Assembly (NCBI RefSeq): GCF_030867095.1
Contig: NC_081824.1
Span: 391,482,829 to 391,546,828 of the forward strand
Reading direction: 5' to 3'
From: Alligator mississippiensis
Lineage: Eukaryota > Chordata > Crocodylia > Alligatoridae
Length of the DNA: 64,000 bases
Every line of letters starts with the position of its first letter. Within the stretch, counting starts at the first letter, position 1. Positions 1 to 11,625 of this stretch are shown one piece after another. Both the position numbers and the translations under genes were made by a program. The notes beneath the pieces were generated by a model. It was not told the origin of the DNA. It worked only from the letters and a program-made list of their open reading frames with translations, and searched no databases.

Positions 1-1189
1 GGTTGGGGCAGTAGTGTGGCTAAGCTGGGACTGATGTATTAGCAGCCTAACATATTCGGACAATTGGTAATGAAGTACTAATGGGGAAATACCCCATCAG
101 TCAAATCAATTCTCCTTTTTTCCTTAAAAAACGTGTTGGAGGCATTGCCTTTCTCCCTAGCTGACTCCCCCTTCTTTTTTCAATGGCAGACTGCAATGGA
201 TGAACAACTAATGAATTGTAGCTACTGCAGTGCAGTAAGATGTGGGAAGGAGACAGGCATTGGCATTACTTAATTGCCTCAGTCCAGGAGTACATTAAGT
301 GCAATGAGAGAAGGGGAATGGGAAGAACTACGTGTGTTCAGTTTTTTCAGCATAGCAGCACTGGTAGGAGTTTTTTAGGAGTGCCATCAGCAGAAGGGAG
401 GCCCACAAAGGCAAATTTACTTGAGAAGGCTAACTCAGTTGATATAATACACTTTGACTTTTGTAAGGATTAGATTTAACCCTGCTCAATATCCAGTTTT
501 TAAAAGAACAGCAATATATCAAATCAATGTAGCCTATGTTAAATATATTAAAAACTGATTAACTGAGGCTGCTGATGGATGTTCACTTAAAGGCATGATA
601 TGATCTGATCCCTGATCCAAACAATTGTGCCTCCTGCTTTGCTACATGTGCATGGCAGGGCGTGCGATTGTGGGTTTGGGGATCAGATCCGAAACATGAG
701 ATATTACTAATGCAGGAGGAGCCTGGATTCATGATCCCAAGGCTCCCCCTACACTGACAGTTTGGGTGCCCAACAATCAGCTGATTGTTAGTTGCCTCCA
801 GGGTACATAGGGCCCATTCAAGCCTTGCTGGAATCAGCTGATAGTAGGTAGACTGGGACTGAGTCCAGGGGCAGCCTTGATCTGCATTTAGCCAATCTCA
901 CATCACTTAGGAGGGACCACCTTGGGATTTGAGCCCTGGGACATCCCTGCCAGCTGCCAATAAACTGATTAGGACCACTCAGTGGCTTGAGTCCTACATA
1001 TTCAAGTTATGGCACATTTTTCAAGTAATATCTTTGTGGCGGATTTGTGATTTTATGGAGCCGTAAATTCTGTGAATGAGTGGCCAGTTGCTATTTCTGG
1101 CATGATTAACACCTTAATTGCACAAGAAACATAACTTGTGCCAAGGGCTGACACATCTAAAAACATATGGTACTGGAGAATGGTCATCT
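1..1189. other. Intergenic sequence, no gene seen
   Basis: AT-rich sequence with stop codons scattered through all frames. The only longer open frame (about 240-473) has no recognisable domain and looks fortuitous. No repeat family was recognised here. Confidence 0.5.
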
Positions 1190-1762
1190 AATAAATGGTT
1201 CTAGTGAGGCTCTGTTTTTTTGCCATATCTTAATCTATGATCTAAAAGGAAATAAAAAATATCGGCAAGTAAAATGTATAGAAGACAGAATTTATAAATG
1301 TACAGATTGGTAAATAATGACAAGTTGTTTATGCAGGCCAGTCTGGATTACTTGATAAGTGGGACTTACTAGAAAATATATTTTACTATATCCAAATTCA
1401 GGGTCATTTGTCTGGGAAAAGAGTGGGGACTATCTCATGAAGTGCAACAACAATGAAAAGAACTCAGGGGTAATGGTAGACAAGCAAGTAAACACAAGCT
1501 CTTAGTGTGCAATTGCAGCTAATGTGGTGATAATTTATAGCTACTGTAGATACATAAATGGGAATAGCACATGTAAGTAGGGAGGCAGTGTTATGTCTGT
1601 TTACAGAATTAGAGAGACCATTAGATACATACTTTGTCTAGTTCTGGTGTCCATACTTCATAAAGGAATTTGAAAAAAAGCATTCAGAAAAAAAAAGCTA
1701 CAAGAATTATTCAAGGTCTAGGGGAAAAAAAGGCTTAAGGTAGGAAACTGAATAAATCAACT
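1190..1762 (+). mobile_element. Old, degenerate CR1 LINE fragment (end of ORF2)
   Basis: The plus strand follows the C-terminal third of a CR1 ORF2, with many stops and indels. Landmarks in order are a decayed region after the FADD box (about 1280-1330), a stretch equivalent to 'ERDLGVMVDKQ' (about 1460-1495), and an equivalent of '[15 protein letters not shown]' near 1630-1680 followed by 'QRRATRMI' near 1690-1715. The match is to a different, older subfamily than the copies at 13-20 kb. The ends are uncertain by some tens of bases and no target duplication is visible. Confidence 0.7.
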
Positions 1763-3024
1763 CATCCTGGGCTGCTTACAAACATTAATTCCACTCCCTC
1801 CCCCCCAAACAGTGCTTTACTTTAAATTTGGCATGTCCCTGCACCAAGCCCAGAACATGTCCCAAAGAGGCATTGTGTTAGTTGAACTTAGCTCACCCAA
1901 TCTCGCTAAGGTTCCGGAGCTTTAGTGGAAATTTTCTGGCTTTAGTGGGATGGTTTGATTTTTTGGGGATTGAATTAGCTATTACATAAAAGAGCCAGAA
2001 AGCCCCACTGAAGCACCTGATCTATACAGGGACTGCAGAGCCAGCTCGAACTAATGCGCTTCTTCTTCTGGTAAAGCACATTTTGGGTTTTTTTTTAATG
2101 TCTGTAAGCAGCCTTAGTTTATCCAAGAAAATGATCTTGTTTACCAATATTTACATGGGGAAGAGATTTATGACGGTATGTTTAAATGAACTAGTTATCA
2201 TGAGGTAAGGTAGGATATGAGTTTACATCATACCTTTGCTCCATGATAACCACCACTACAGACTAAAGGCAGGGAGGATTTATACCTTATAGACTAAATA
2301 AACCAGAAATGTATAGTAGAAGCTTTCATGAGCCCAAGCTCACTTCATCTTATCCTGCTAAAGGGCCTGCACATAGCGGGGTATCAAATAGAGAAAGTGA
2401 TTTGAGTACAGATTAAACCATCTGAGAACCAGGGATTTCTTGACTGTTGACTATCTTAAACTGATTCAAAAGTTCTTAGTGTGTCCAAGGCAGAAGTAGG
2501 ACTATAGGATGCTTACTGAACCACCCCAAATTAATTAATATTGTATGGATATGATCACTTTCATGGAGCCAGAAAACTAGCTATATAATGTGTTGCAGTG
2601 AACTAGGGATGGGTGTTAAGTGCCAATAGTAATCTTATTAAAAAAAAAAATCTAAATGAATTTTCCTAAATGAAAGGAAATTTGGAGGAGAGAAAAAGAA
2701 ACAATTAGGGGACTGGCCTGAGAAAAGAGTAAAATAACTAGTGTATAGCCTTGCACATAGCTTGCTTAAATTTAAGAGAAGTCTGTTAACCATTGATAGG
2801 TCTATGAAGCATGGAAAGGTTTTTCAAAAGCACAAAGGACAGTGAGGTGCCTGACTCCCACTAAAAATCTAGGGAAATTGGTCACCTTTCTGCCATTTAT
2901 GCCTTGGTAATCCCAGGCAATCAGAGAAAACCAAGATCCCTGATCATTATGTACATATGGCTCTCCCCACCATTTCAGGGAACCCATAATGAGAACCCAT
3001 AAGTCAGGTGAGATTCTCAGAAAT
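1763..3024. other. Intergenic sequence, possible small repeat remnant
   Basis: No gene is visible. The stretch around 2240-2350, with 'AAGCTTTCATGAGCCCAAG' then 'CTCACTTCATC', resembles a dispersed reptile DNA-transposon remnant, but the family cannot be named from sequence alone. The rest is unique-looking AT-rich DNA. Confidence 0.4.
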
Positions 3025-3120
3025 TTATAGAATCATGGAACATTAGGGTTGGAAGGGATCTCAGAAGGTTACCTAGTCCTCCTGAGGTCCTTTCCAACCC
3101 TAATTTCCAATGATTCTCAG
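3025..3120. repeat. Foldback of two CR1 3' tails
   Basis: The left arm reads as the reverse complement of a CR1 3' terminus ('TAGGGTTGGAAGGGATCTCA'). After a short spacer the right arm reads the same terminus forward ('GGTCCTTTCCAACCCTAA'). The two arms pair over roughly 35-40 bases with a few mismatches, so a transcript would form a hairpin. It may be two abutting truncated insertions or an inversion within one. Confidence 0.7.
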
Positions 3121-5982
3121 CTCCCATCTAGTTTCCTAATTTTTAAAAGTGCTAAATACACAGATGCTCCTTACAATATTCTAACTTGATTTTCAAAAGC
3201 AGTTAACACATGTGCTAGACTTTTTGTGAGGCCATTTATCTTGATGTCTAGTGGGTAATGAGCTTTTAAAGAAATTGGTCCTAAATGGACCAATAGCCAT
3301 TCTTGATTTGGATAAATCAAGTTTTGCTCATGTTTGAAAGTATTCCTTTCTCTGCTTCAAGAGCAGACTTAAACAAACACACCTGGGGATAGCTTTACTC
3401 AAGTGAGTAATTGCATTGCATGTAATAGATTTGTAAGAGTAATGTAACTCGGGCATAGATGGTGTGTCGACAAATTTTGGCCCTTAATATTTAAACATCG
3501 GATACCTCCAATTCCTGCATGAAGGTAAACCATGAAAATCCTAGAGAATATATTTTTTTAATTGAGTAGAGGCCACTTAAAATAGCACTTTTAATTTAGA
3601 TTTAATAACTCCATAAAAGATAAATCTAGTTGCCATGTAATAAACAGTAATTAATTAGTTAATATCAATTAAATACTAAAAATATTAATTTACATTTAAC
3701 ATCTAACTACTGTAATTTGCTATAGCTATCTTATTAAATGCTAATTAAATTCCTAAACATTCTTACAAGTTTAATGCATTAATAATAGGAACGTAAGTAC
3801 ACATTTACTGTATCTGCAGTTCTCAGTTCATTACATGGCAACTAGATTTATCTCTTTTACACTAATTAAATATACTAAGCAAACCTCAGTAACTTTTCTT
3901 AACACATACCATAACTGTTTTATTAATTTCAAATTAAATGCCCATTTAAGGCTTCTAATCTACAGCTGCCCTAAACAGTTTTCTGCCAACAGAGCAAAGG
4001 TTATTGTGATGTTATAACTAATCTATGACATTTCTAGGCTGTGGTTTTAAGGCTTACAAGACAGGGATTCCTCTCCTTTCTGTTCTATTTCAGTTTAAAG
4101 CATGTGCCTGTTTATTAATTTGTAAATTTCTCCCCTATTGTCTAGTCATCTCCTTTTCTTCCCACACTCTCCTTGCCTGGAGTCTTGCTCAGAATTTTTC
4201 TTCGGTTTCAACAGCTCTTATTGTGACTCTATACCAAGGTTATGGTTTTAATCATTTTTAAATATAAAGAGAATTTTTTTTCTTCTGTTGCATGTGTAGG
4301 ATTACCACTGCCCTGTTTAGAGCTTTCATGTTGCCTCTTGCTTGACCTTAATTTTTACTAGAACCCTTCAACATCAGGAAAGTTTTAAACAAATGACCTT
4401 ATACATTTGTAAGCAAAAAAAAGCCCGGTTGGAATGCTAAGCAAAGACTATGAATAGGTCAAAGTAACATCTATAATATTATTTCTTGGAAAACCAAGAA
4501 AAATACAATAGTTGCATGTATCAAATGATTTAGAATTGTGGGTCTTTTCACATATGATGGGGGCTGTCATAAAGACGAGAGGCTGCTGTGCCTCAAGAAA
4601 AGCACATTAGCTATTAACCTTCCCCCAGCCGATCAACTTTATTTTGCAATCTTCCCTCAGAACCATTAGAATACCCTGAAGAAATAACTTTCCAATTAAA
4701 AAGGATCTCAGAGAACAAAGCCATTTTATCTCTGACTCCTGGTGTTCTTTATTCCAATAATTTAAATTGGAATTGATTTTTCAATTTAGCCGTTGACTTG
4801 CTATGGACACACAGCTGAAAAGGCCGAATGGAATTGCATGGCTGAAATATTTTTCTTTGTGATGCACTTCTCATAAATTCACAGGAGCCTGTTTCCACCC
4901 TCCCCCTCCCGCCCCCCGATGTATTTTCTTTTTTGCTGCTACTGCTTTAGACAACAGCTTTTTAGCACAGCATGGGCAAACTGAGAAAACACATCCAGTA
5001 TGACCTCAAGGGCCTCATACTCAGTTCTTCATAGATCTATTTAATTGTTACATCTCTGAGAAAAATGAATAGATCCAGCGTATCCAAAGTGATAGCTGTT
5101 TCTCAAAGCCTGAACATTTGTTCTATAATTTATGTGTGTGAGATTCCATTTCTTTAAAAGAGAAAAAAATATTACTGGTTCATTTTGTTCTGCCCACTAC
5201 AAATATGCTGCTACATAAAAACTCAGCTACATTTTTTTATTGTTTAGTGGCAGTGTCACTTACCACTGTAATTGATTTACCTGTGGAACATAACAGGTTT
5301 TGAATTAGGCATTGTAGTTATTAAAGAGCCTTTTAAAAGATCAAGGTCCAATTCTTCCTTTGACTTTAGTGCAAGTGCATCCCTGATGCTTCATTGGTTG
5401 TAAAGAGAATTGCATCTGTACTACTGAGAGAGAATTGGCCCCATAACATTTAACAATGGAAAGAGTAACATTTAATTTTCTATTGTTTCCAGGGTGATTA
5501 TTTTCAGACAGACACTGTTGCATATGTGATAGTGAGAATTCTATCAAGGAAATAAAGCTGCAGGAGGAACGGGAAGAGAGAGTATGAACTCCTGATGTTT
5601 AGCAGCATGACTGGTTATTTTCATCTATATTGGGTGGGGGTTGTATTCATAAATATGATGGAGAGGGTCATGATAGCTACCCCTTTATTTTTCTTGACCT
5701 TTCAATTCTCTGTCCTCTTTTCTTCTCTCTTTCAGTGATGCTGATAATAGGACAAAATGTTCTGTGTCCCTTGAGAAGACTGAAAATGACAATCCACAAG
5801 TTCACTGTTAGGTACTGGTCCCCACAAAACTGGACTGGTGATGAGCTCTATGGATCTTTGTTTCTCAGTGCAAAGGAAACCTGGTTCTAAAATCAAGCCA
5901 AAATCTGAATATTCTATACACAGGCACCAAGAAGGCTAAATGAGCATCAATTAAATTATTCTATTTACATAATCAAATATTT
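3121..5982. other. Long AT-rich intergenic stretch
   Basis: No coding region is supported; the open frames at about 3835-4261 are compositionally AT-rich and without domain. A more even-composition block at 4560-4905 is listed separately. No transposon family was recognised. Confidence 0.5.
4560..4905. other. Candidate conserved non-coding block
   Basis: The block has balanced composition, no repeat signature and no long open frame. It contains clustered homeodomain-like AATTA/TAAT cores (for example 'CCAATAATTTAAATTGG', about 4754-4770) next to mixed-composition words. This texture is typical of conserved developmental enhancers, but conservation cannot be seen from one sequence. It is an inference only. 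Confidence 0.2.
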
Positions 5983-6150
5983 CATAGACATTAGGGGCTG
6001 GAAGGGACCTCAAGAGATCATAGGGTCCAGCCCCACTGCCATAGGTGGGACGTGAGCTGAGATCAAGCGACCACCAGCAAGAAATAAATCCAGCTGTTTT
6101 TTGAAGGAATCCAGAGTAGGTTCTTGCACCACTGCTGGGGGAGTATGTAT
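5983..6150 (-). mobile_element. CR1 LINE 3'-end fragment
   Basis: The plus strand starts with the reversed CR1 tail ('TCATAGACATTAGGGGCTGG') followed by 'AAGGGACCTCAAGAGATCAT'. It runs on into the reversed CR1 3' untranslated region and last codons, to about 6150. It is a short 5'-truncated insertion of an older subfamily. No target duplication was identified. Confidence 0.75.
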
Positions 6151-6508
6151 GTTAGTGTGCCTGATGGAAACTGGTCTACTAGTTCATGATTGTTTTAAAG
6201 CATATTAATGATTCTGGAAGACAAAATGAGGAAAGCCATCTTAGTAAGCCAGAAAATGTTTTTAGTAATACAGGTTTACTATCTCTAGACTGCTGATAAG
6301 CTAGTCTTAGTAAAGATGTGCTTATTTTAATTAAGCTTCAGCTTATAAATTATGAAAATCTAAGCATTTGGTGGGAGTTGGAGTTAACTTCCTCTGAGGC
6401 CATGTCTATATTTCACTACTGTATGTAAGATTCAGCTTAAGTTAAAAGCAGTGTAGCTGCATCTACACGATGCTTTGGGTGAGCTAACTAGCACTGCTGA
6501 GTGACAGT

Positions 6509-6970
6509 GGGTGCATTTACATGTGTGCTTTACTACAGAGTAAACTAAGTAGCTTCACAGTAAAGTGTTACTGTCTACACATGAGCCAGTATTAGGGTGT
6601 GGTAAACTAATTAACCCTACGATAAGATAGTATTGTTGGGGGACAATATTTACAGCAGAGTAATTCACTGTACTGGAATGGAAATGTAGATGGTAACCAG
6701 GAGGAGGCCAGACTCCTGCCTGATGTCTAGGCACATGGCTCTGCATGGTCAGTACCCTCATGTTCCAGCCAGCCTCTCAGCTGCCCAACATTGCCACCTA
6801 GAGCCTAGGGCTGGCCCTCTGTACCCCCTGCCAACTGAAGCCTGCTCTGCCCCTGCTCAAATTGCTGCTGTTCCAGGTACACATGTAGAAATTTACTGGA
6901 AGCAATTTACTCTGGCTCAAACAGTCCTGGAGTTTATTGCTTTGCCTTAATTTCATGTGTAGATGCACCC
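6509..6970. mobile_element. Miniature inverted-repeat element, GGGTGCAT family
   Basis: It is bounded by inverted termini 'GGGTGCATTTACATGTG' and the complement of 'GGGTGCATCTACACATG'. The interior is non-coding, with a GC-richer core. It shares its subterminal sequence, in inverted orientation, with the element at 11138-11625, so the two are copies of one family. Termini and lack of coding suggest a non-autonomous hAT-like element. No clear 8-bp target duplication was found, so superfamily assignment is tentative. Confidence 0.65.
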
Positions 6971-7332
6971 AGTGGGTGCATGCACATGTGTACAGTTTCT
7001 GCAAGCAACTTAGGTTACTGCACAGTAACTGAAAATTACTGCACAGTACAGGCATGTTTCTAAACATGTGCATCCATACTGTGCAGTAACTATGGGAACT
7101 TAGGCTGACTTGGACGTAAATTTTCTACCTGCATGATGCAGGTAGCAAATTTATACCCAAGTAGTTACTGAGCAGTAAGACACATGTAGGTGCCTTACTG
7201 CACAGTAACCCTGTGTGTGTGGATTGATTTGGGAATAACTGTTAGTCCCAAGTCAGTCCACAAACAGCGTTCCTGTCCTGTAATGCCTGCACTTGTAGAC
7301 ACTGGCGTAAAAACCACTTACCGAGCAGTAAG
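6971..7332. repeat. Cluster of TTACTG-YR-CAGTAA palindromes, decayed miniature element(s)
   Basis: The perfect or near-perfect palindrome TTACTGYRCAGTAA recurs at 7015-7028, 7036-7048, 7077-7088, 7165-7178, 7195-7208 and 7319-7332. A perfect 10+1+10 palindrome, CTACCTGCAT-G-ATGCAGGTAG split by one base, lies at 7125-7145. 'GGGTGCATGCACATGTG' at 6973 and 'CATGTGCATCCA' near 7066 look like termini of the same family as the neighbour. The palindromes may be transposase-binding subterminal repeats. Confidence 0.55.
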
Positions 7333-7699
7333 CCTTTAACAAGATACTTTCCTTGTCTTCCAGATTATGCAATTTGACAATAGAGTCAAATTAACAATAC
7401 CAGTTTAAATTTAGGGATGGCTGCTCCTGGTGCCTGGAGAAATTTGAGGATTTTCTTGTAAAAAATGGGGAATCTGTAGTTTTGCTAGGTCTGACTTCCT
7501 CCTCCTATGGGTAGAATGATCAGTGGTAAACTTCCCAAGGTCACTCTGACTTACTTACTCCAAATGGGTATAACAAGCCTGTCAACAACAGTTCTGCAAG
7601 AAAAATGGAATTTTAAATCTAATAGTTTATTGTATCTTTGTTGTCTTGCTATGTAAAAAGAAATTGCGTTAAAAGGTTCATTTTACCACAGTGAGAATG
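7333..7699. other. Intergenic sequence
   Basis: AT-rich sequence between a miniature-element cluster and a CR1 fragment. Nothing recognisable was seen. Confidence 0.5.
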
Positions 7700-8200
7700 T
7701 TGTGGGAAACCATATCAAAAGCCTTGCTAAAATCAAGGTATATGACATCCACTGGTCTCCTTGCAACCACAGAGCCAGTCACTTCATCATAGAAGGCAAT
7801 AGGTTGGTCAGACATGACTTGCCCTAGGTGAATCCATGCTGACTGTTCCTAATCACCTTCTTCTTCTCTAAGGCCTTAGTAATGGATTCTTTGAGGATCT
7901 GCTCCATGATTTTTTTAGAGATTGAGGTGAGGCTGGGTGGTTTGTAGTTCCATGGATCCTCCTTCTTCCCTTTCTTCAATATTGGCACTATGTTTTCCCT
8001 TTTCCAATCATCTGGGACCTCTCTTGATTGCCATGAGTTTTCAAAGATGATGGCCAATGGCTCTGCAATCACATCAGCCAACTCCCTCAGCAATCTTGGG
8101 TGCACTGCATCCGGCGCTATGGACTTATACATGTCTAGCTTTTCTAAGTCATCTCTAACCTGTTCTTTCACCACTGGGGGCTGCTTACCTCCTCCCAAAA
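7700..8200 (-). pseudogene. CR1 reverse transcriptase fragment
   Basis: Read on the minus strand, 8198 to 7824 encodes an open 124-residue piece of CR1 ORF2. It begins before the 'LHPRLLRELADVIAEPLAIIF' equivalent, continues through 'DDWKRENIVPILKKG' and 'NYKPPSLTSI', and ends at 'NSQHGFT'. After a stop the homology continues to about 7700, through a decayed '[11 protein letters not shown]' block. This is the finger/palm entry of the reverse transcriptase, without the FADD active site. It is an internal fragment truncated at both ends, and not expressed as anything useful. Confidence 0.85.
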
Positions 8201-8939
8201 TTGTACATATTAGTAAAGCTGTTCTCTTACTGGAGAAACTTATATATTGTGATATATATGTTGATGTGCCACACCATCTGCACCCCTGTTTTCAAAATGC
8301 AAGATTGGCCCATGGGAATTGTTGATATTGCAATGGGTTCAAACTTTTTTATGATGTTTTAAAACTAACATTTTCTGTGGGAACATTTTGATGTTGATGT
8401 AATTTTTTTTTAGAAAAAAAATGAAATAAAGAGATGAAATTTTACTTTCATTGGGACATATTGTTTAGAGTTGCTGTACCATAGAATTAGTTTTCATATA
8501 AACTTGTATTTTACATTTATAATCAATAATCAATTATACATCCTATTTTTAAAAATGCAATGTTAACAATATTTTTAAATGTCATCAAAAAGAAATGTTT
8601 TGACTGTCCCATTTTACATTTTTTTCAGAAAATTTAAAATTATTTGATTTTTTGTCTTTGTTTCAGAACACGATGCCATTGCTGTTGACTCAGTGTAATA
8701 CACAAGAGAACTGAAATATCCTAGAAGAAAACTGGAATCAGATAAATGGGACAAAATGTAGCAGTATGAAGTAGAACAAAAAGGCACATAGACTAATAAC
8801 AAGAATGTCTTTCATTAACTGGGGATGCATCAATTGAAAATAAGAGGGGTGGAGAAAGAGCTCTGTGTATTAGTTGAACAGTGAATGACTGTACCACTAA
8901 TGTGTTGCAGCTGTGGAAAAGGAAAGCATAGTCCTAGAA
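8201..8939. other. AT-rich intergenic sequence
   Basis: Runs of A and T and short fortuitous frames (for example 8614-8802 minus) without domains. No repeat family was recognised. Confidence 0.5.
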
Positions 8940-9250
8940 CATATTAGGGAAACATTTTTCCAGGAGAGATAGGAAAAGCATTACCACTGCTGCTGTACAA
9001 AACACTGATGAAACCTTGATTTGGATGTTCAAACCAGCCTAGAAAAGAGTTGCTAGGATGACTGATGAATAGAGAGCTTATTTTACAAGAGGAGGATAAA
9101 GGTACTTGCCTTGTAACAACAAAACAAAGGTGGGAATGGGTGTATATATTCATGTAAACACTAGAGAGGAAGAGGATTATTTAAGTGAAAGGGAATTTTT
9201 GCACAAGAACTATATTGTCCATGAATGAATTTAAGCTCATCTTGACTCAG
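8940..9250 (+). mobile_element. Old CR1 LINE 3' fragment
   Basis: The plus strand is a heavily mutated copy of the ORF2 C-terminal coding segment. It has a 'LRPHLEYC' equivalent at about 8995-9040, a decayed 'RVARMT' block at 9045-9065, and at 9160-9235 a stretch equivalent to the codons around 'NKWS..MNEFRL'. It resembles the copy at 1190-1762 more than the young copies. No 3' tail or target duplication is visible. Confidence 0.5.
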
Positions 9251-11137
9251 CAAATCCTGTCCAACCTTAGATAATCGAGCCTCTTCATAAATAAGACATG
9301 ATGAATTGTATTTCTTTCAATTTCCCAAAGTTCCTTAATGACTGAGAAGGTAAAAAAATTAAGCAGATCCTATCCACTGCTCCTTTTTTCTAACATACAC
9401 TTAAAATTAAACTGCTGCTAAGGAGCCAGAGATAACATATACATCCCAATGTAAAGTTATTTTAAAAATTTCTAGAAATAGATATAATTTGAAATTGCTT
9501 GGATGATAATTAAAGTGTCTTTCATACCATCAGGTCTAAAGTCATAAGTCTTCATGACTTTATGAAACACAAGGTTATATTTATTTTCTTCTTGTCCTCC
9601 TCCTTTCCATTTAATCTGGTGCAAGTCATCTATATAGCAAGTTGACTTGGTCTGAAGCATGATATTTAGGAGCTACTGTATCTGTAGCCAAAAACAACAC
9701 TTATTTTTGGTGTCCAACTATGTTATTGCTACTTTGTTATTCAGGTTATGAAGAGCATCCTTTTGGAAAGATACTTGAAAATTAGTTTCCTGGCCTTGTA
9801 TATTCCAGGGAGAGACTAGATAGCCCCAGGATATATCCCGATAGGGTGGGGGAGAGCGGGACCGAGCCCCAAGTGGCAGGGGTAGAGGTGGGGAAGGGGG
9901 GAACTGGACTAGACAAGGCAGGGGGGGGACAGACACAGGGCTCCATCACTACCTGCCCCACCCTCCCATCATTCTTGATGGGCAATGAACACGCACACAT
10001 ATATCTGTATGTATGAACTGGGGAGCTATTTTTGATTTCCTATTTGATCCTTTCTCCAAATAGAAAGATGTGCACTGCAACTTTCTGGTCATGTCTACAC
10101 ATGCTTTTATGCGTGCCTAAACTTAATGCACATTAGTCTAATGCTCATTCAGGTGATTTAGACATGTGTATACATGTGCACACACTAAGGTGCATTAATA
10201 CAGGTGTGTGGACCAACGAGACTAAGGGTATTCTCAAGTCAAAGGACACACACTGTGTTAATGTGCATTTGTGTGTCTACATGTTCGCTAATGAGGCTTA
10301 GTTATTCATGCATAAATTTGATACACACCCTCACTGTGTGTTGTGTTAAAAAGAAGTGATATAATGGCCAGGCTAGTAGATAATTGTGCAAAATACTGTA
10401 AAGAAATCACTTCAGATTTATGTCAATCTGAAAACATAATTTAACCCTTTGACTTTTGTGTCTGTATGACTTGCCTTTATGATTAATTTTTAGCCATCTG
10501 GTTCACAGATAAGATACTAGTCTTTGAATAGAAATTTCTGAAGATTTCTGTGAAAACTTGAAGCTAATTTTCACCTACTTTCCTCAGTACCACAATGTCT
10601 GAGAGAACATCTTGGGTTCAATCAATGAGAAGAACAGAACTTTTTTCCTCTGTCTTTCTAATGTTTCTTTCTGCAAATTATTAGTGTTGGCTTTTACACT
10701 GCATGTGAAAAGTCTATAGATTTACCTAACCCATTTCAATTTCAGCCTGCAATATTCCCCCCTCCTTTTTTTTTTTTTTTTTGCCTTGTCCTAGAAACTT
10801 CCAGTGGCCTCCTTTCTTTCCCAAAACTCTTTTGGGAAGGGATTCTACTTATTTGTCTTTAAATAGTCAGTGCTATTTAAATCAGTTATAATATCTCTGC
10901 AGTCCCATCCTTATCACAAAAGGATTATGGTAGGAACACGAATAATTACAAAGTGTTCAGAGTGAAATTAGAAAAAATAATAAGAATTCAGTAGGAGTTT
11001 AAATAGACATAAATAAGCTTGAGAAAATGTTCATTTATAGAACTCTGTCCAACAGTGGTTTTCATTGAATTTATTTATTTTAAATGCACCTGTAAGTTCT
11101 TCCAGATGCATCAATGAAGTACATAATCATAAATTAT
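9251..11137. other. Intergenic sequence with GC-rich patch and microsatellite
   Basis: No gene is supported. 9830-9975 is an abrupt GC-rich patch with poly-G runs; the open frames in it (9718-10000 minus) are proline-rich by composition only. A T17 run lies at 10766-10782. A decayed miniature element at 10085-10345 is listed separately. Confidence 0.5.
10085..10345. mobile_element. Decayed miniature element, 'GTCTACACATG' type
   Basis: 'CATGTCTACACATGC' at about 10092 and 'TGTGTGTCTACATGTTCGC' near 10270 match the terminal words of the family at 6509 and 11138. The interior has many 'GTGCATTA' words. A convincing right terminus and a target duplication are missing, so the limits are approximate. 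Confidence 0.35.
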
Positions 11138-11625
11138 GGGTTCATCTACATGTACCATTAAGATGACACGATAAACACCAGAGCATTTGTGCCAGAGTTT
11201 ATCACAGCACCTTAATGGCATGTGTAGATGTTCGAACTGCTGTGGTCCAGGGCATGTGTGCAGATGATGTGCCCAGGATACCTACAGTTTGACCTGATGT
11301 GGAGTAGCCTCAGGCTGGCAGAGGGCTCAGGGGTCAGCCCCAGGCTGTGTGTGCTGGCATTGGATGGTGAAGGGGCTGGCTGAGGCACAAGGATGCTGAA
11401 GTGTGGGGCCTGGGAGGCAGGCAACACTCATACTTTTGCACCCTCGTGCCCCAGCCAGCTGTGGTCACCATCTATGTGTGTGCTTTGGTGCAGTAAATAA
11501 CTGCACTGTAAAATAGTACTGTCAGGGACAGTAATAATTAATCTACTGCACCCTAATACATGTAGATGGTGATGCTTTACTGTGGAGTTAATCAACTGCA
11601 GTAAAGCACATGTATAGATGCACCC
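11138..11625. mobile_element. Miniature inverted-repeat element, GGGTGCAT family
   Basis: Termini are 'GGGTTCATCTACATGTACC' at the left and, reversed at the right, 'GGGTGCATCTATACATGTGC'. The right 100 bases match the reverse complement of the left 100 bases of the element at 6509-6970, including a shared 'CACCCTAATAC' core, so this is the same family in opposite orientation. The core (11280-11450) is GC-rich and non-coding. No exact target duplication was identified. Confidence 0.65.

Noticed and set aside
7700..8200. Active reverse transcriptase gene
   Set aside because: It lacks the FADD active site and both ends; a fragment only.
9718..10000. Proline-rich frames on the minus strand
   Set aside because: Two frames overlap in one GC-rich patch; composition explains both.
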